Below, piece by piece: positions 16,494 through 25,279 of a stretch of 64,000 nucleotides of DNA. The notes beneath the pieces were generated by a model. It did not search any database, was not told where the DNA came from, and worked only from the letters and a program-made list of their open reading frames with translations. This DNA is from Gp13-AA77 sp035578005 (GTDB lineage: Bacteria; Acidobacteriota; Terriglobia; UBA7540): the NCBI GenBank assembly GCA_035578005.1, contig DATJYK010000444.1, positions 1 to 64,000 of the forward strand. The letters run 5' to 3'. The number at the start of each line of letters is the position of its first letter. Position 1 is the stretch's first letter. The translations under genes and the position numbers were made by a program.

Positions 16494-16593
16494 GGTAGGC
16501 TCTCTTTGACCAGACTGGCTAATGTTCCCTATACGTGTGCTTGATCTGTCAGGGCCAGCACTTCCAAAACTCAAAGGACTCTGTTAAAGCTTT

Positions 16594-16857
16594 TCACGTT
16601 GCCGACGGAACCAGAATGTGAACGAACCGGCCCTGCCGGCCTTTGTCTTCGAACTGCACAACTCCAGATACCTTTGCAAAGAGGGTATCATCCTTACCCC
16701 GGCCCACGTTGTTTCCGGCCTTCAGCGGAGTCCCGCGCTGCCGCACCAGAATCGAGCCGCCGGATACCGTTTCGCCGGCGAATCGCTTCACTCCCAGCCG
16801 CTGGGCGTTTGAGTCGCGGCCGTTTCTTGAACTCCCAAGTCCCTTTTTGTGTGCCAT
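16594..16857 (-). CDS. rpmA: 50S ribosomal protein L27
   Basis: An 87-residue L27. The N-terminus MAHKKGLGSSRNGRDS, the core GVKRFAGETVSGGSILVRQRG and TPLKAGNNVGRGKDDTLFA are all standard. L27 reaches the peptidyl-transferase centre of the 50S subunit. It has a normal N-terminus with no Firmicutes-type cleavable extension. It follows rplU after a short palindromic repeat. Confidence 0.97.
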   Translation of the reverse strand: MAHKKGLGSSRNGRDSNAQRLGVKRFAGETVSGGSILVRQRGTPLKAGNNVGRGKDDTLFAKVSGVVQFEDKGRQGRFVHILVPSAT

Positions 16858-16881
16858 GAACCTTATCCCTTGATATTGCCT

Positions 16882-16933
16882 CGTAGGGCCGGGGCTTGCT
16901 CCGGCCCAGGCCGACCCAAGGGTCGGCCCTACG
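16882..16933. repeat. Palindromic repeat between rplU and rpmA
   Basis: CGTAGGGCCG at the left and CGGCCCTACG at the right form perfect 10-bp inverted ends. Inside are two hairpins (GGCCGGGGCTTGCTCCGGCC and CCGACCCAAGGGTCGG). It lies in the rplU-rpmA transcript. It belongs to the same loose group as 24623-24648 and 43869-43889. Confidence 0.6.
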
Positions 16934-16943
16934 GGCGTCCGGT

Positions 16944-17255
16944 TTACGCCGTCACAATGTCGCGAATCAGAACTTCGCTGAAGTCCTGCCGGTGCCCGCG
17001 GGTGCGCCGGTACTGCTTGCTGGCCTTGAACTTGAAAACACGAACTTTACGGGCGCGCGCGTTGCGCTGCACGGTACCGACAACTTTGGCGCCAGCCACC
17101 AACGGTGAGCCCACCGTTAGTGTCTGCTTGCGGACCGCGAGCACGTGATTAAACTCGACGCCCGAACCAGGCTCGGCCCCGAGAAGCTCAACGCGCACGA
17201 CGTCCCCCGGTGAAACTTTGTATTCCTTCCCGCCTGTCCGAAAGATCGCATACAT
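16944..17255 (-). CDS. rplU: 50S ribosomal protein L21
   Basis: A 103-residue L21, complete: MYAIFRTGGKEYKVSPGDVV at the N-terminus, GSPLVAGAKVVGTVQRNARA in the middle and the basic KFKASKQYRRTRGHRQDFSE near the end. It is the first gene of the leftward ribosome-assembly cluster and has a well-formed promoter at 17288-17316 and an AGGGGAG ribosome binding site 8 nt before its ATG. Confidence 0.97.
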   Translation of the reverse strand: MYAIFRTGGKEYKVSPGDVVRVELLGAEPGSGVEFNHVLAVRKQTLTVGSPLVAGAKVVGTVQRNARARKVRVFKFKASKQYRRTRGHRQDFSEVLIRDIVTA

Positions 17256-17287
17256 AGCTCAAGCTCCCCTTATGTCTGGAAAGCTTC

Positions 17288-17316
17288 ATTATAGAGTCTC
17301 TTGCGACCAGCGTCAA
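17288..17316 (-). promoter_or_regulatory. Sigma-70-type promoter of rplU
   Basis: On the minus strand TTGACG (17311-17316) and a perfect TATAAT (17288-17293) are separated by 17 bp, the optimal spacing. Transcription would start near 17281, leaving a leader of about 25 nt that contains the AGGGGAG ribosome binding site of rplU. Confidence 0.85.
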
Positions 17317-17337
17317 CTCGCGATGTGGGGGTAGGGG

Positions 17338-17417
17338 TAGGGGCGGGCCTTGTGGCCGCCCGAATGACTCAACCCCTTCGAAATGGGCGGGCACAAGGCC
17401 CGCCCCTACGTCAAACT
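17338..17417. repeat. Inverted-repeat element, family B (copy 1)
   Basis: The left end TAGGGGCGGGCCTTGTGGCC and the right end GGCCCGCCCCTACGTCAAAC are inverted copies around a short spacer. It shares ends and downstream sequence (CGTCAAAC...CCACCAC) with the copies at 23301-23389 and 36843-36940. Confidence 0.75.
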
Positions 17418-17543
17418 AAGCCACCACCCGATCCGGGTACGCTCGATGAAACGTCGCTCAACGCTGCAGAGCGCGCTCAGGCCCTCCATAACGGGAATCA
17501 GCCGAGCTATTCTGCGCAAAGTCTTTTTTGAAATAATGGCACC

Positions 17544-18473
17544 ATGCGGGTTCTCGTAACAGGTTCCTCGGGCTGGCTGGGCCAGGCGCTGGTGCCGCGG
17601 CTCGCGAGGGACGGCCATGAAGTGATCGGATTGGACCCGGTGCCGTGGCCGACGACCCAAGTGGTGGGCTCAGTGGCTGACCGGCCCCTCGTGCGCGCCA
17701 CAATCCGGGACTTTAGACTGAATGCGATTGTTCACGCGGGCGCCTTTCACAAGCCACATGTGAAAGACCGCGAACGGTCAGACTTTATTTCGGTTAACGT
17801 GCAGGGCACGCTTAACCTGCTGGAAGAAGCCGTCGCGCCGGGGTCCCAGGTGGATCGGTTCATTTTCACGTCCACGACTTCGCTGATGATCTCCCGTGAG
17901 ATTCGCGCCGGGCGATCGGGCGGCGCCAGCAAAGCTGTGTGGATTACCGAAGAGCTATCGCCCCTTCTGCCGCGCAACATCTACGGCGTCACCAAGCTTT
18001 CGGCCGAGCACCTCTGCCGGCTGTTCCACCAGCTCCACCGGCTGCCCGTGGTGATCCTCCGCACTTCCCGCTTCTTTCCGGAAGAGGACGACATGGCCCA
18101 CACCATCGTTCAGTCTGAACCGAATACCAAGGCCAACGAGTTTCTATTCCGGCGCCTGACCGTTCAAGATGCCGCGGAAAGCCATGTGGCGGCGCTTGCA
18201 AAGGCGCCGGAGATCGGCTTCGACACCTTCATCATCTCGGCCAAGACACCGTTCTCGCCGGACGACTGTGAGGAGCTCATCGTCGATGCGCCCTCCGTCG
18301 TTGCGCGCTACTTCCCGCGCTATCAGGAGCTTTACGCGCGCGCTGGTTGGACGATGTTCCAGAGCATCGACCGCGTCTATGATTCGTCGAAGGCGGCCAG
18401 GCGGCTCGGCTTCGAATGCCGCACCGGCTTCAAGGAAAAGCTGGAGGAACTGGAAAGGCGGGTGCTAGGCTAG
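17544..18473 (+). CDS. NAD-dependent epimerase/dehydratase family protein (extended SDR)
   Basis: A 309-residue extended SDR. The nucleotide-binding loop VTGSSGWLGQAL is at the N-terminus, with HAGAFHKPHV in the NAD region. The catalytic YxxxK is YGVTKLSAEHL and the upstream Ser/Thr is in FTSTTSLM. Members epimerise or dehydrate nucleotide sugars or reduce sugar-like aldehydes. The specific substrate is not evident. An AATAAT hexamer ends 6 nt before the ATG with no ribosome binding site, suggesting a leaderless message. Confidence 0.83.
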   Translation: MRVLVTGSSGWLGQALVPRLARDGHEVIGLDPVPWPTTQVVGSVADRPLVRATIRDFRLNAIVHAGAFHKPHVKDRERSDFISVNVQGTLNLLEEAVAPGSQVDRFIFTSTTSLMISREIRAGRSGGASKAVWITEELSPLLPRNIYGVTKLSAEHLCRLFHQLHRLPVVILRTSRFFPEEDDMAHTIVQSEPNTKANEFLFRRLTVQDAAESHVAALAKAPEIGFDTFIISAKTPFSPDDCEELIVDAPSVVARYFPRYQELYARAGWTMFQSIDRVYDSSKAARRLGFECRTGFKEKLEELERRVLG

Positions 18474-18727
18474 GTGTTAGGTGTTAGGTGTTAGGTGTTA
18501 GGTGTTAGGTGTTAGAGGTCAGGTGTTAGGGGTCAGGTGCTAGGTGTCAGGGACCGGGTGCTTGTTTATTGCCTCAAACCCAACCCGGCCCTTCCGGATG
18601 GCGCTCGCGTTAGATTACGAACGAGCCTGGCCATTGGTCGCTGAGGCCTCGAACCTCACACCTGACCCCTAGCACCTGGCCCTTGGCACTTGGCACTTGG
18701 CACCTAACACGTTGTGCGAGGTAAATT
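18474..18727. repeat. TAGGTGT heptad tandem repeat with a complementary downstream arm
   Basis: Starting at the stop codon of the epimerase gene, TAGGTGT units are repeated about seven times in tandem (18473-18520), then degenerate to GTCAGGTGCTAGGTGTCAGG (to 18550). A complementary arm (CACCTGACCCCTAGCACC and following, 18656-18710) lies about 110 bp on. The arms could pair into a long hairpin. Confidence 0.75.
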
Positions 18728-20719
18728 GTGAAGCAATTGCGCGCCCTCATCGTGAGTCTTATGCTCTTGTTCGTGAGTTGTACCAAGAGCAAGCACTCTG
18801 TGACCGTGGCCATCTCACCAACCTCCGCGACGGTTGGGGCGGGCGCGGAGCAACAATTCATGGCCACGGTGACCAACGCCACGGACGACACCGTCACCTG
18901 GCAAGTGAATGGCACTGCCGGCGGCAATTCCACGGTAGGAACCATATCCTCCACCGGACTATACACCGCGCCCGAAACCGTGCCCAACCCTGCTACCGTT
19001 ACGGTAGCGGCCGTTTCGCAGGCTGACACGTCTGCGTCCGGCTCGGCCTCGGTCACCATCACGAATTCTACGGTAGGCATCGCGCCTGGTTCGGCAACGG
19101 TCTCGGCAGCGGCCACGCAGCAGTTCACCGCGACGGTGAAGGGCGAGAGCATGCCGGCCGTCACCTGGCAAGTGAACGGCACGACGGGCGGCACGCAAGC
19201 GAGCGGCACCATCGATTCCACCGGTCTCTATACGGCGCCCGCAGTTCCACCCTCAGGACAGCAGGTGACCGTTACGGCAGCCTCCGAGGCCGACCCTTCG
19301 ATGACAGCATCCGCCACCGTAACCGTGGCGCCGTCGGTGGCCACGCTCAACGGATCGTACGCCTTCGTGTTCAACGGGCAGAGTTCGGGCGCGCGCCTGG
19401 TGGAGGCCGGCAGTTTTCAGGCTGACGGCAAGGGTAACGTGACCGGAGGAACGGAGGACGTGAACAACTCGTCCCAAGTATTCACCAATGTTTCCTTCAC
19501 GGGAACCTACACGGTGGGCCAGGACGGCCGTGGCAGTCTGGTGATAACGCCGTCGAACTCGTCGGGTCTGAGTAAATCCACCTTCCAAATGGTGCTGATT
19601 TCGAATCAGCAGGTGCGCCTGATCGCCTACGACGCATCGTCGAACGGCTCGGGCCGTCTCGACCTGCAGGACAGTACCGCTTTCTCCAACTCAGCCCTCA
19701 GCGGCAACTACGTTTTCAGCTTCAGCGGCGGCGACGGCAGCGGCCTGCCCTTTTGCTCCATCGGCTACATCACCCTCAACGGAACCGGCTCCATCTCGGG
19801 AGGTTCTCTCGACAGCAACGACAACGGCGGGGTGATTACGGCCTTGGCCGTGACGGGGACCTACGCCACGGCTTCGAATGGGCGCGGCACGCTTACGTTA
19901 AACAGCACTTTCTTCTCCTATAGCTTCGCCTTTTATGTGGTGTCGGCCGAGACGCTGCGCCTGGTGTCAATCGGGAGCTTAGGGGGACCCGTGTGGTCCG
20001 GCAGCGCCAACAGCCAGCAGTCGGATGTGGATGCGAGTACGGCTCTGAGCGGTCCCTTCGTTTTTGAGGCGGACAACCCCCCTGGCATGAATACATTTGC
20101 AGGCGCCGGCCAGTTTCAGATGAAGTCGGGGGGCATCATCACGAGCGGCGTGGGGGATGAGAACGACCAGGGGGCTACCACTACGGGATACTCCTTTACG
20201 GGCAGCTTCACGGTCACTAACAGCTCGTACGGCACCCTGCAGTTTGTGAGCAACACACTCGGCACTCTCAATTACTCCTTCTACCTGCAATCGAATACGC
20301 AAGCCGTCGTGTTGCGTACCGACTTCCAAACGAGCAGCGGAACGCTCGCCGCCCAAACGCAAAGCACATTCTCTCTCTCCGATTTCAGCGGTCCTTACGG
20401 CTTCAATCTCGATGGCAACACAGTAACAACCACCGCCGCCAACTCCGTGCCCATTGATAAACTTGGCCAGCTCTCGGCCGCCGGCAACGGAAACGCGACT
20501 GGAAATGAAACCCTCAACACTGGGACTGCTCTCACTGACAACGTCGCCCTCACCATCACCAACACGATTCAATCAACCGGTCGCGGCACAATGAGGATAA
20601 CCGGCAGCGGCACCACCCGGGTGGTCAACTATTACCTGGTTTCGCCCAACAGCCTCTTTATGATCGGCATGGATGGCGATCAGGCGCTGCTGGGCGGCGG
20701 AGATCAGCAATTTCAGTAG
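18728..20719 (+). CDS. Secreted lipoprotein with bacterial Ig-like repeats
   Basis: A 663-residue protein with a lipoprotein-type signal (MKQLRALIVSLMLLFVSC, Cys18 as the predicted lipidation site). Two Ig-like (BIG2-type) units follow: VAISPTSATVGAGAEQQF...TWQVNGTAGG and VGIAPGSATVSAAATQQF...TWQVNGTTGG. The rest consists of about four beta-rich repeats beginning SGNYVFSFSG, SGPFVFEADN or SGPYGFNLDG and containing GTYT or GRGTLT. No catalytic motif is seen. Such proteins are abundant in acidobacteria and are probably surface adhesion or structural proteins. Confidence 0.75.
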   Translation: MKQLRALIVSLMLLFVSCTKSKHSVTVAISPTSATVGAGAEQQFMATVTNATDDTVTWQVNGTAGGNSTVGTISSTGLYTAPETVPNPATVTVAAVSQADTSASGSASVTITNSTVGIAPGSATVSAAATQQFTATVKGESMPAVTWQVNGTTGGTQASGTIDSTGLYTAPAVPPSGQQVTVTAASEADPSMTASATVTVAPSVATLNGSYAFVFNGQSSGARLVEAGSFQADGKGNVTGGTEDVNNSSQVFTNVSFTGTYTVGQDGRGSLVITPSNSSGLSKSTFQMVLISNQQVRLIAYDASSNGSGRLDLQDSTAFSNSALSGNYVFSFSGGDGSGLPFCSIGYITLNGTGSISGGSLDSNDNGGVITALAVTGTYATASNGRGTLTLNSTFFSYSFAFYVVSAETLRLVSIGSLGGPVWSGSANSQQSDVDASTALSGPFVFEADNPPGMNTFAGAGQFQMKSGGIITSGVGDENDQGATTTGYSFTGSFTVTNSSYGTLQFVSNTLGTLNYSFYLQSNTQAVVLRTDFQTSSGTLAAQTQSTFSLSDFSGPYGFNLDGNTVTTTAANSVPIDKLGQLSAAGNGNATGNETLNTGTALTDNVALTITNTIQSTGRGTMRITGSGTTRVVNYYLVSPNSLFMIGMDGDQALLGGGDQQFQ

Positions 20720-20776
20720 AGGGCCCTGGAAGGCACACGAGTGGCGAAGGATCGTGTACTGCACGTAACCTCCGCG

Positions 20777-22036
20777 CTACCGCGCTTCATTGAGAACGGC
20801 GTGGGAATCCGGATCGAACAGATTATCGGCACCCGCCGGATAGCGCGGCAGCAAAAGCATCAAACCGGCGGCCACGGCCATCATCAGTGCCAGCACCGTG
20901 AGCAACAGAGTATAAGACCCGGTGACGTCATAAGCGCGGCCCAGTATTACGGGACCCGTGGCGCCAGCGACCGCATAGAACGTCCACGTGAAGCCGTACA
21001 GTGTGGAGAATGACGCCAAGCCGTAGTAGCGGGTGAGCAGGTAAGGCGTGATATCAGCCTCCGCGCCCAAGCCGACGCCAATCAGCGCCGCAGCCAGGCA
21101 AGCGAGGGGAAAAGTCGTAAGCCGTGCCAGCAGCAGCACGCCGGACGCAGCTATCACCGTCACCAGAAAAGCCACTCGCGGCCCCGAAAACCGATCGAGC
21201 AGCCACCCCACGAAAAGCCGGCTGCCAAGGCTGGAGGCTCCCAGCATAGAGGCGCATAAGGCGGCCGTGCGGCCGCTGATGCCGCGATCCGTCAGCAGTG
21301 CAACCATCTGCGTAACGGCGCCATTCATGGTGACTGAGCCCACGAACAAAACCGCAACGATGATCCAGAAGGGAAAGGAGAGCAGTCCCTGTTGCCAACT
21401 GTTGCCGGATTTTACAGCCGCGCTCGGGTGCTCCTGGCGGTGGTCGCGTTCGCGAAGATAGCGCCAGGCGAGCGGCAATCCCAGAACCAAAACGAGACCG
21501 CCCAGGGTGAGGTAGGCCGCGCGCCAACCGGGCCCGGCGATCAGAGTCTGCGCCAGGAAGGGAAGCACCACCGCGCCCACGCCGGTTCCGGCCATCACCA
21601 GCGCCAGCGCCATTCCCAGCCGCTTCGAATACCAGCTCGAGACCGCGCGCGCGTAGCCCATTTGTGCGGTTCCGTTGCCGACCGCGCCCAGCACCAAACA
21701 GACCAGGTAAAATTGCCACAGGTGAGAACGCAGGAAAGCCAGGGAAGCGATACTCAAGCCGAAGATCACAATACAGGGGAAAACCACTCGGCGGGGACCG
21801 TACCGGTCAAGCCATCGGCCCAGAAACGGGGAACAAACCGCCACCGTGAGCGCGGCGACGGCGAACCCGCGGGATATCGCTTCGCGCGTCCATCCAAAGT
21901 CGGCGGCTAGTGGCTTAACGAAGAGGCTGAAGGTGAAGACAAACAGGGAGCCGAAGCCCACCATCACCCCGAGGCTGGAGGCCAGCACCACCCGCCAGCC
22001 GTAGTACGAAACTTCCGATTCGTTGCTGTCTTCCAC
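20777..22036 (-). CDS. Major facilitator superfamily transporter (oxalate/formate antiporter-like)
   Basis: A transporter with about 12 membrane helices and the MFS signature between helices 2 and 3 (GRWLDRYGPRRVV). The N-terminal YYGWRVVLASSLGVMVGFG and FGWTREAISRGFAVA resemble the OFA/monocarboxylate branch. I place the start at a GTG giving VEDSNESEVSYYGW (419 residues). The frame stays open for 80 codons upstream, but those codons run through a palindromic repeat at 22060-22213 and encode low-complexity sequence, so they are unlikely to be protein. The substrate is unknown but is probably a small organic acid. Confidence 0.8.
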   Translation of the reverse strand: MEDSNESEVSYYGWRVVLASSLGVMVGFGSLFVFTFSLFVKPLAADFGWTREAISRGFAVAALTVAVCSPFLGRWLDRYGPRRVVFPCIVIFGLSIASLAFLRSHLWQFYLVCLVLGAVGNGTAQMGYARAVSSWYSKRLGMALALVMAGTGVGAVVLPFLAQTLIAGPGWRAAYLTLGGLVLVLGLPLAWRYLRERDHRQEHPSAAVKSGNSWQQGLLSFPFWIIVAVLFVGSVTMNGAVTQMVALLTDRGISGRTAALCASMLGASSLGSRLFVGWLLDRFSGPRVAFLVTVIAASGVLLLARLTTFPLACLAAALIGVGLGAEADITPYLLTRYYGLASFSTLYGFTWTFYAVAGATGPVILGRAYDVTGSYTLLLTVLALMMAVAAGLMLLLPRYPAGADNLFDPDSHAVLNEAR

Positions 22037-22059
22037 CCCGCGTTTCCCGTCAGGATGCC

Positions 22060-22213
22060 GAAAGGGCGGGGCTTCAGCCCCGCCGTTGGAGGCCTCTACT
22101 GATAATGGGTTTGCATCGCTGCCCGCGCAGCTTGCGTACGCGAGCCGTGCGGGCAGCGGGCTCGGAAACGGGTGGGTGAGCACGGTCGGCGGAGCTAAAG
22201 CTCCGCCCTTTCG
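22060..22213. repeat. REPIN-like element, family A (copy 3)
   Basis: CGAAAGGGCGGGGCTTCAG at the left and GCTAAAGCTCCGCCCTTTCG at the right are outer inverted ends, each a hairpin. An inner hairpin (GCTGCCCG...CGGGCAGC) lies between. It sits directly upstream of the leftward MFS gene. A related pair of hairpins (GGCGGTCTCTGACCGCC and GCGGTCTTTGGACCGCCG) follows at 22245-22306. Confidence 0.75.
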
Positions 22214-22332
22214 GCGACTCATCAATGCCCTCAGGCTATCCTGTAGCGGCGGTCTCTGACCGCCTGTCGAAATCAAATAAACTCAGCGGTCTTTGGACCG
22301 CCGTTGCGCCGAGCTTCATTACCGCGCCGCGA

Positions 22333-22914
22333 TCACTGGCCGCTCACGGTTGCCTGAACGCTTTTGACATAGGCCTGCATAGACTTGAGGTACCCGTCGC
22401 GCGCCACGGTCCCCGCGCGCTGGCGGTAGCTGTCCGCGTCCTGTGGCGCCCAAGTGGCCAGGCCATCCACGTAGCGATTGTACATACAGAAGGCAGCCGC
22501 GATCAGCACGGTGTCGTGAATCTCGAGGTCGCTCGCGCCTTGTTGCCGCGCGCGTTCCACATCTTCCGCGGTCACGTTCTTCCCGCCCTTCTGCACGTTT
22601 CCTGCAATCGCCAGCAGCGCCTTGAGCTTTTCCGAAACGCCGGCCTGCTCAAAATTCTGCTTCACCTGCCTTACGAGTTCCTCGTTACCCTCCAGATGGA
22701 TTGCAGCGATGGCTCCGTGGGATGACTGGCAATAGAAGCAGTCATTTTGCGATGAGACGTAGGTGGCGATAAGCTCCCGCTCCGCCATTGACAGCGTTCC
22801 GGGCGTGTGCAACAACACCTCGGCAAGTTCGCTCATGGGCATCGCCGTCTCAGGACGAAATGCAAACAATCCCCGAATGCCCGGCAGTTTCTCGTCAAGC
22901 TTGATATGTGCCAT
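22333..22914 (-). CDS. AhpD/carboxymuconolactone decarboxylase-family peroxidase-like protein
   Basis: A 193-residue all-helical protein of the CMD/AhpD superfamily. The redox motif CxxCxxxH is complete: Cys59, Cys62 and His66 in NDCFYCQSSHGA. The ATG at 22914 is preceded by GGAGGG and gives MAHIKLDEKLPGIRGLF, so the longer open frame upstream is not used. Members of this uncharacterised peroxidase-related branch are thought to reduce hydroperoxides with a thiol partner. Confidence 0.85.
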   Translation of the reverse strand: MAHIKLDEKLPGIRGLFAFRPETAMPMSELAEVLLHTPGTLSMAERELIATYVSSQNDCFYCQSSHGAIAAIHLEGNEELVRQVKQNFEQAGVSEKLKALLAIAGNVQKGGKNVTAEDVERARQQGASDLEIHDTVLIAAAFCMYNRYVDGLATWAPQDADSYRQRAGTVARDGYLKSMQAYVKSVQATVSGQ

Positions 22915-23581
22915 TGTCCCTCCAATGCTGTGACTAAGATACAATTCTCTTCGGCCCTTGAAGGTATTCGTCCTAAAGCTGCCCAACCGTATCGGAACAT
23001 ACCTCGCAGCATCTCTGTGTTCTCTCTGGCCAAAAGCCTTCAACACTGAGGTCACAGAGTCTCCGTGAACTCCGTGTTGTGAAGGCTTTCGTTAGCACGG
23101 CGGTCGCAGAAAGTTCCGGTTTGGTTGTCGTTGCTCAAGCCGCGCCGTGTCGCGGCCCCACCCATTCCTGTTTGGGCGGGCACGCATTTATACAGCGTTG
23201 CCGCCGAAGCGCGCAATAACTGAGAACAGCTATTCCGGGCCGAAATATGAGGTAACCTCGCCGGCCAACCGCGCAGTCTGATTCTCCGATAGACCCACGC
23301 AGTTTGGCGTAGGGGCGGCCCTTGTGGCCGCCCATTTCAAGGCAGGTCCGTTACCTGGACGGCCACAAGGGCCGCCCCTACGTCAAACTGACCCACCACT
23401 CGCTGAGAGAAAGATTCAACCATCGTCGAGGAAATTGAAAGTGGTCCGCTTCGTGCTCAGTCCGGTTCCCTCCGCAATCGTGATCCGGGAGCAAGCAATC
23501 ACCCGCCTGTGCTAAAGTTAGCGTCTGAACGCCGAGACTTGCGAAGGCCCGCGTGCCAGCGGGAAATTACTGACGCGATCC
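22915..23581. other. Gene-free region with repeats upstream of trpS
   Basis: About 670 bp without a credible gene. It holds a CTCCGTG/CACGGAG-type imperfect palindrome (about 23012-23085, related to 13530-13665) and the family B element at 23301-23389. Promoters for the leftward AhpD-like gene and for trpS must lie at its ends. Confidence 0.5.
23301..23389. repeat. Inverted-repeat element, family B (copy 2)
   Basis: The outer 30 bp on each side are near-perfect inverted copies: AGTTTGGCGTAGGGGCGGCC at the left and GGCCGCCCCTACGTCAAACT at the right. The 89-bp element matches the copies at 17338-17417 and 36843-36940, including the CCACCACT-like sequence that follows. Confidence 0.8.
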
Positions 23582-24622
23582 ATGCCTGACCAACGAACCG
23601 ATCATAAGAAGAAGCCGCGCATCCTGAGCGGCATGCGTCCCACGGGACGGCTGCACCTCGGCAACCTGGTGGGTGCGCTGCAGAACTGGGTGGAGCTCCA
23701 GAGCCGTTACGAGAGCTACCATTGCGTGGTGGACTGGCATATGCTCACCACGGATTACGCCAATACCGCCGACCTGCAGGACAACATCTGGCAGATGACC
23801 ACAGACTGGCTGGCGGCGGGACTCGACCCGGTGAAAGCTGCCTTCTTTGTTCAATCGCACGTGATCGAGCACGCCGAGCTGCATTTGATTTTGTCGATGC
23901 TGACGCCGCTCGGATGGCTGGAGCGTGTGCCGACTTACAAGGAGGCTCTAGAGAACATCAAAGACCGCGATATTCACACCTACGGCTTTCTCGGCTATCC
24001 GGTGCTGCAAGCGGCCGATATTCTGATCTACAAGGCAGACGCAGTGCCGGTCGGTGAAGACCAGGTGCCGCACATCGAGCTGACCCGGGAGATCGCGCGC
24101 AAGTTCAACAACCTCTATAGCGCCGTCTTTCCTGAGCCTCAGACGCTGCTGACGCCGACGCCGCGCCTCCCGGGCACCGACGGCCGCAAAATGTCGAAAA
24201 GCTATAACAACGCCATTTACCTCTCTGACCCGCCGGACGCCGTCTGGAAGAAGGTCTCCACTATGGTGACCGATCCGGCGCGCAAGCGCCGGTACGATCC
24301 CGGCAACCCGGACATTTGTCCGGTGTTTGATCTTCATAAGGTGTTTTCGGAGCAGCCGGTGATCGACCGGGTGAATCGCGAGTGCCGCACGGCGGAGATC
24401 GGGTGCATCGATTGCAAGAAGCTGATGGTGGAGGGACTGAACCGGCGCCTGGCGCCCATCCAAGAGCGGCGCCGCCAATATGAGGAGGAGCCGGAGAAAG
24501 TCTGGCGGATACTCGATGAGGGTACCGAGCGCGCCCGGCAGGTTGCTCAGGCGACTATGACCGAGGTGCGTGAGGCGGTGGGATTGGCTAGGAAGCAGGA
24601 GGTTGCTGTCGGGCAGACATAG
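23582..24622 (+). CDS. trpS: Tryptophan-tRNA ligase
   Basis: A 346-residue class I aminoacyl-tRNA synthetase that charges tRNA-Trp. The HIGH-type motif is GRLHLGN (PTGRLHLGNLVGAL), and the KMSKS loop is intact in GRKMSKSYNNAIYL. DWHMLTTDY and GYPVLQAADILIYKAD are typical TrpS segments. The C-terminal anticodon-binding helix is present. The gene is complete and apparently monocistronic, with long repeat-filled gaps on both sides. Confidence 0.95.
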   Translation: MPDQRTDHKKKPRILSGMRPTGRLHLGNLVGALQNWVELQSRYESYHCVVDWHMLTTDYANTADLQDNIWQMTTDWLAAGLDPVKAAFFVQSHVIEHAELHLILSMLTPLGWLERVPTYKEALENIKDRDIHTYGFLGYPVLQAADILIYKADAVPVGEDQVPHIELTREIARKFNNLYSAVFPEPQTLLTPTPRLPGTDGRKMSKSYNNAIYLSDPPDAVWKKVSTMVTDPARKRRYDPGNPDICPVFDLHKVFSEQPVIDRVNRECRTAEIGCIDCKKLMVEGLNRRLAPIQERRRQYEEEPEKVWRILDEGTERARQVAQATMTEVREAVGLARKQEVAVGQT

Positions 24623-25279
24623 GGCCGACCCTTGCGTCGGCCTCGCACGGGCTGGAAGCCCGTGCCACGTGGCATGGCAATCTTGGCCATGCTGTGCTGC
24701 GGTTGGCTCAGCTATGGAGGCTCCGGCAGCGCCCAAAATGGCCCGTTGTCGGCGCACCCCCCCCGGGGGGTATGCCTTAAATGCAAAAACGAACCCGAGA
24801 AGTATTTTAGAATCAACAAGAGTGCTAAAAAACGAACCCAAGACGAACCTAAACGAACCTAAAACGAACCCAAGCCTGATCTACGGGCGTTTGGTTAAGT
24901 CCCTTATAATCAGCACGCCTGTTTCAGCCCGAAGAAATCCGGGCCAGGGTTTTCTCTCAGACAGACGCAGGGCTCACCCTCGGGTCGGGCTCGCACGGGC
25001 TGGAAGCCCGTGCCACGTGGCATGGCCATCTTGGCCATGCTGTGTTACGGTTGGCTCAGTCGTCGCAGGCTCCGGCAATGCCCTAAATGGAGCAGCTAAT
25101 TGGCGGCACCCCCCCGGGGGGTATGCCCTAAATGCAAAAACGAACCCAGGCTGGATCTTTTGGGATTCGGATAAGTCTTTTACAATCAGTGTGGGCACAA
25201 ACGCAGGTGAATTCGTCGTCGAATCGTTCAAAGCCCGCAAAGACATGGCCCGGCCAAGGCTGAACCGGTGCATGGCCCA
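24623..25279. repeat. Direct repeat pair of about 170 bp with GAACCC-rich stretches
   Basis: Two copies of the same segment lie about 340 bp apart (about 24623-24800 and 24961-25150). Each runs CTCGCACGGGCTGGAAGCCC, CGTGCCACGTGGCATGGC, a diverged middle, a run of C followed by GGGGGGTATGCC, then AAATGCAAAAACGAACCC. Between them are short CGAACCTAAA/CGAACCCAAG tandems. The end module (GAACCC and C-run/G-run) recurs inverted near 39280-39560. No gene is supported in this 657-bp gap before scpA. Confidence 0.8.

Noticed and set aside
22037..22276. 80-codon N-terminal extension of the MFS transporter
   Set aside because: It is encoded by the palindromic repeat at 22060-22213 and is low-complexity. 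The normal family N-terminus begins right after it.
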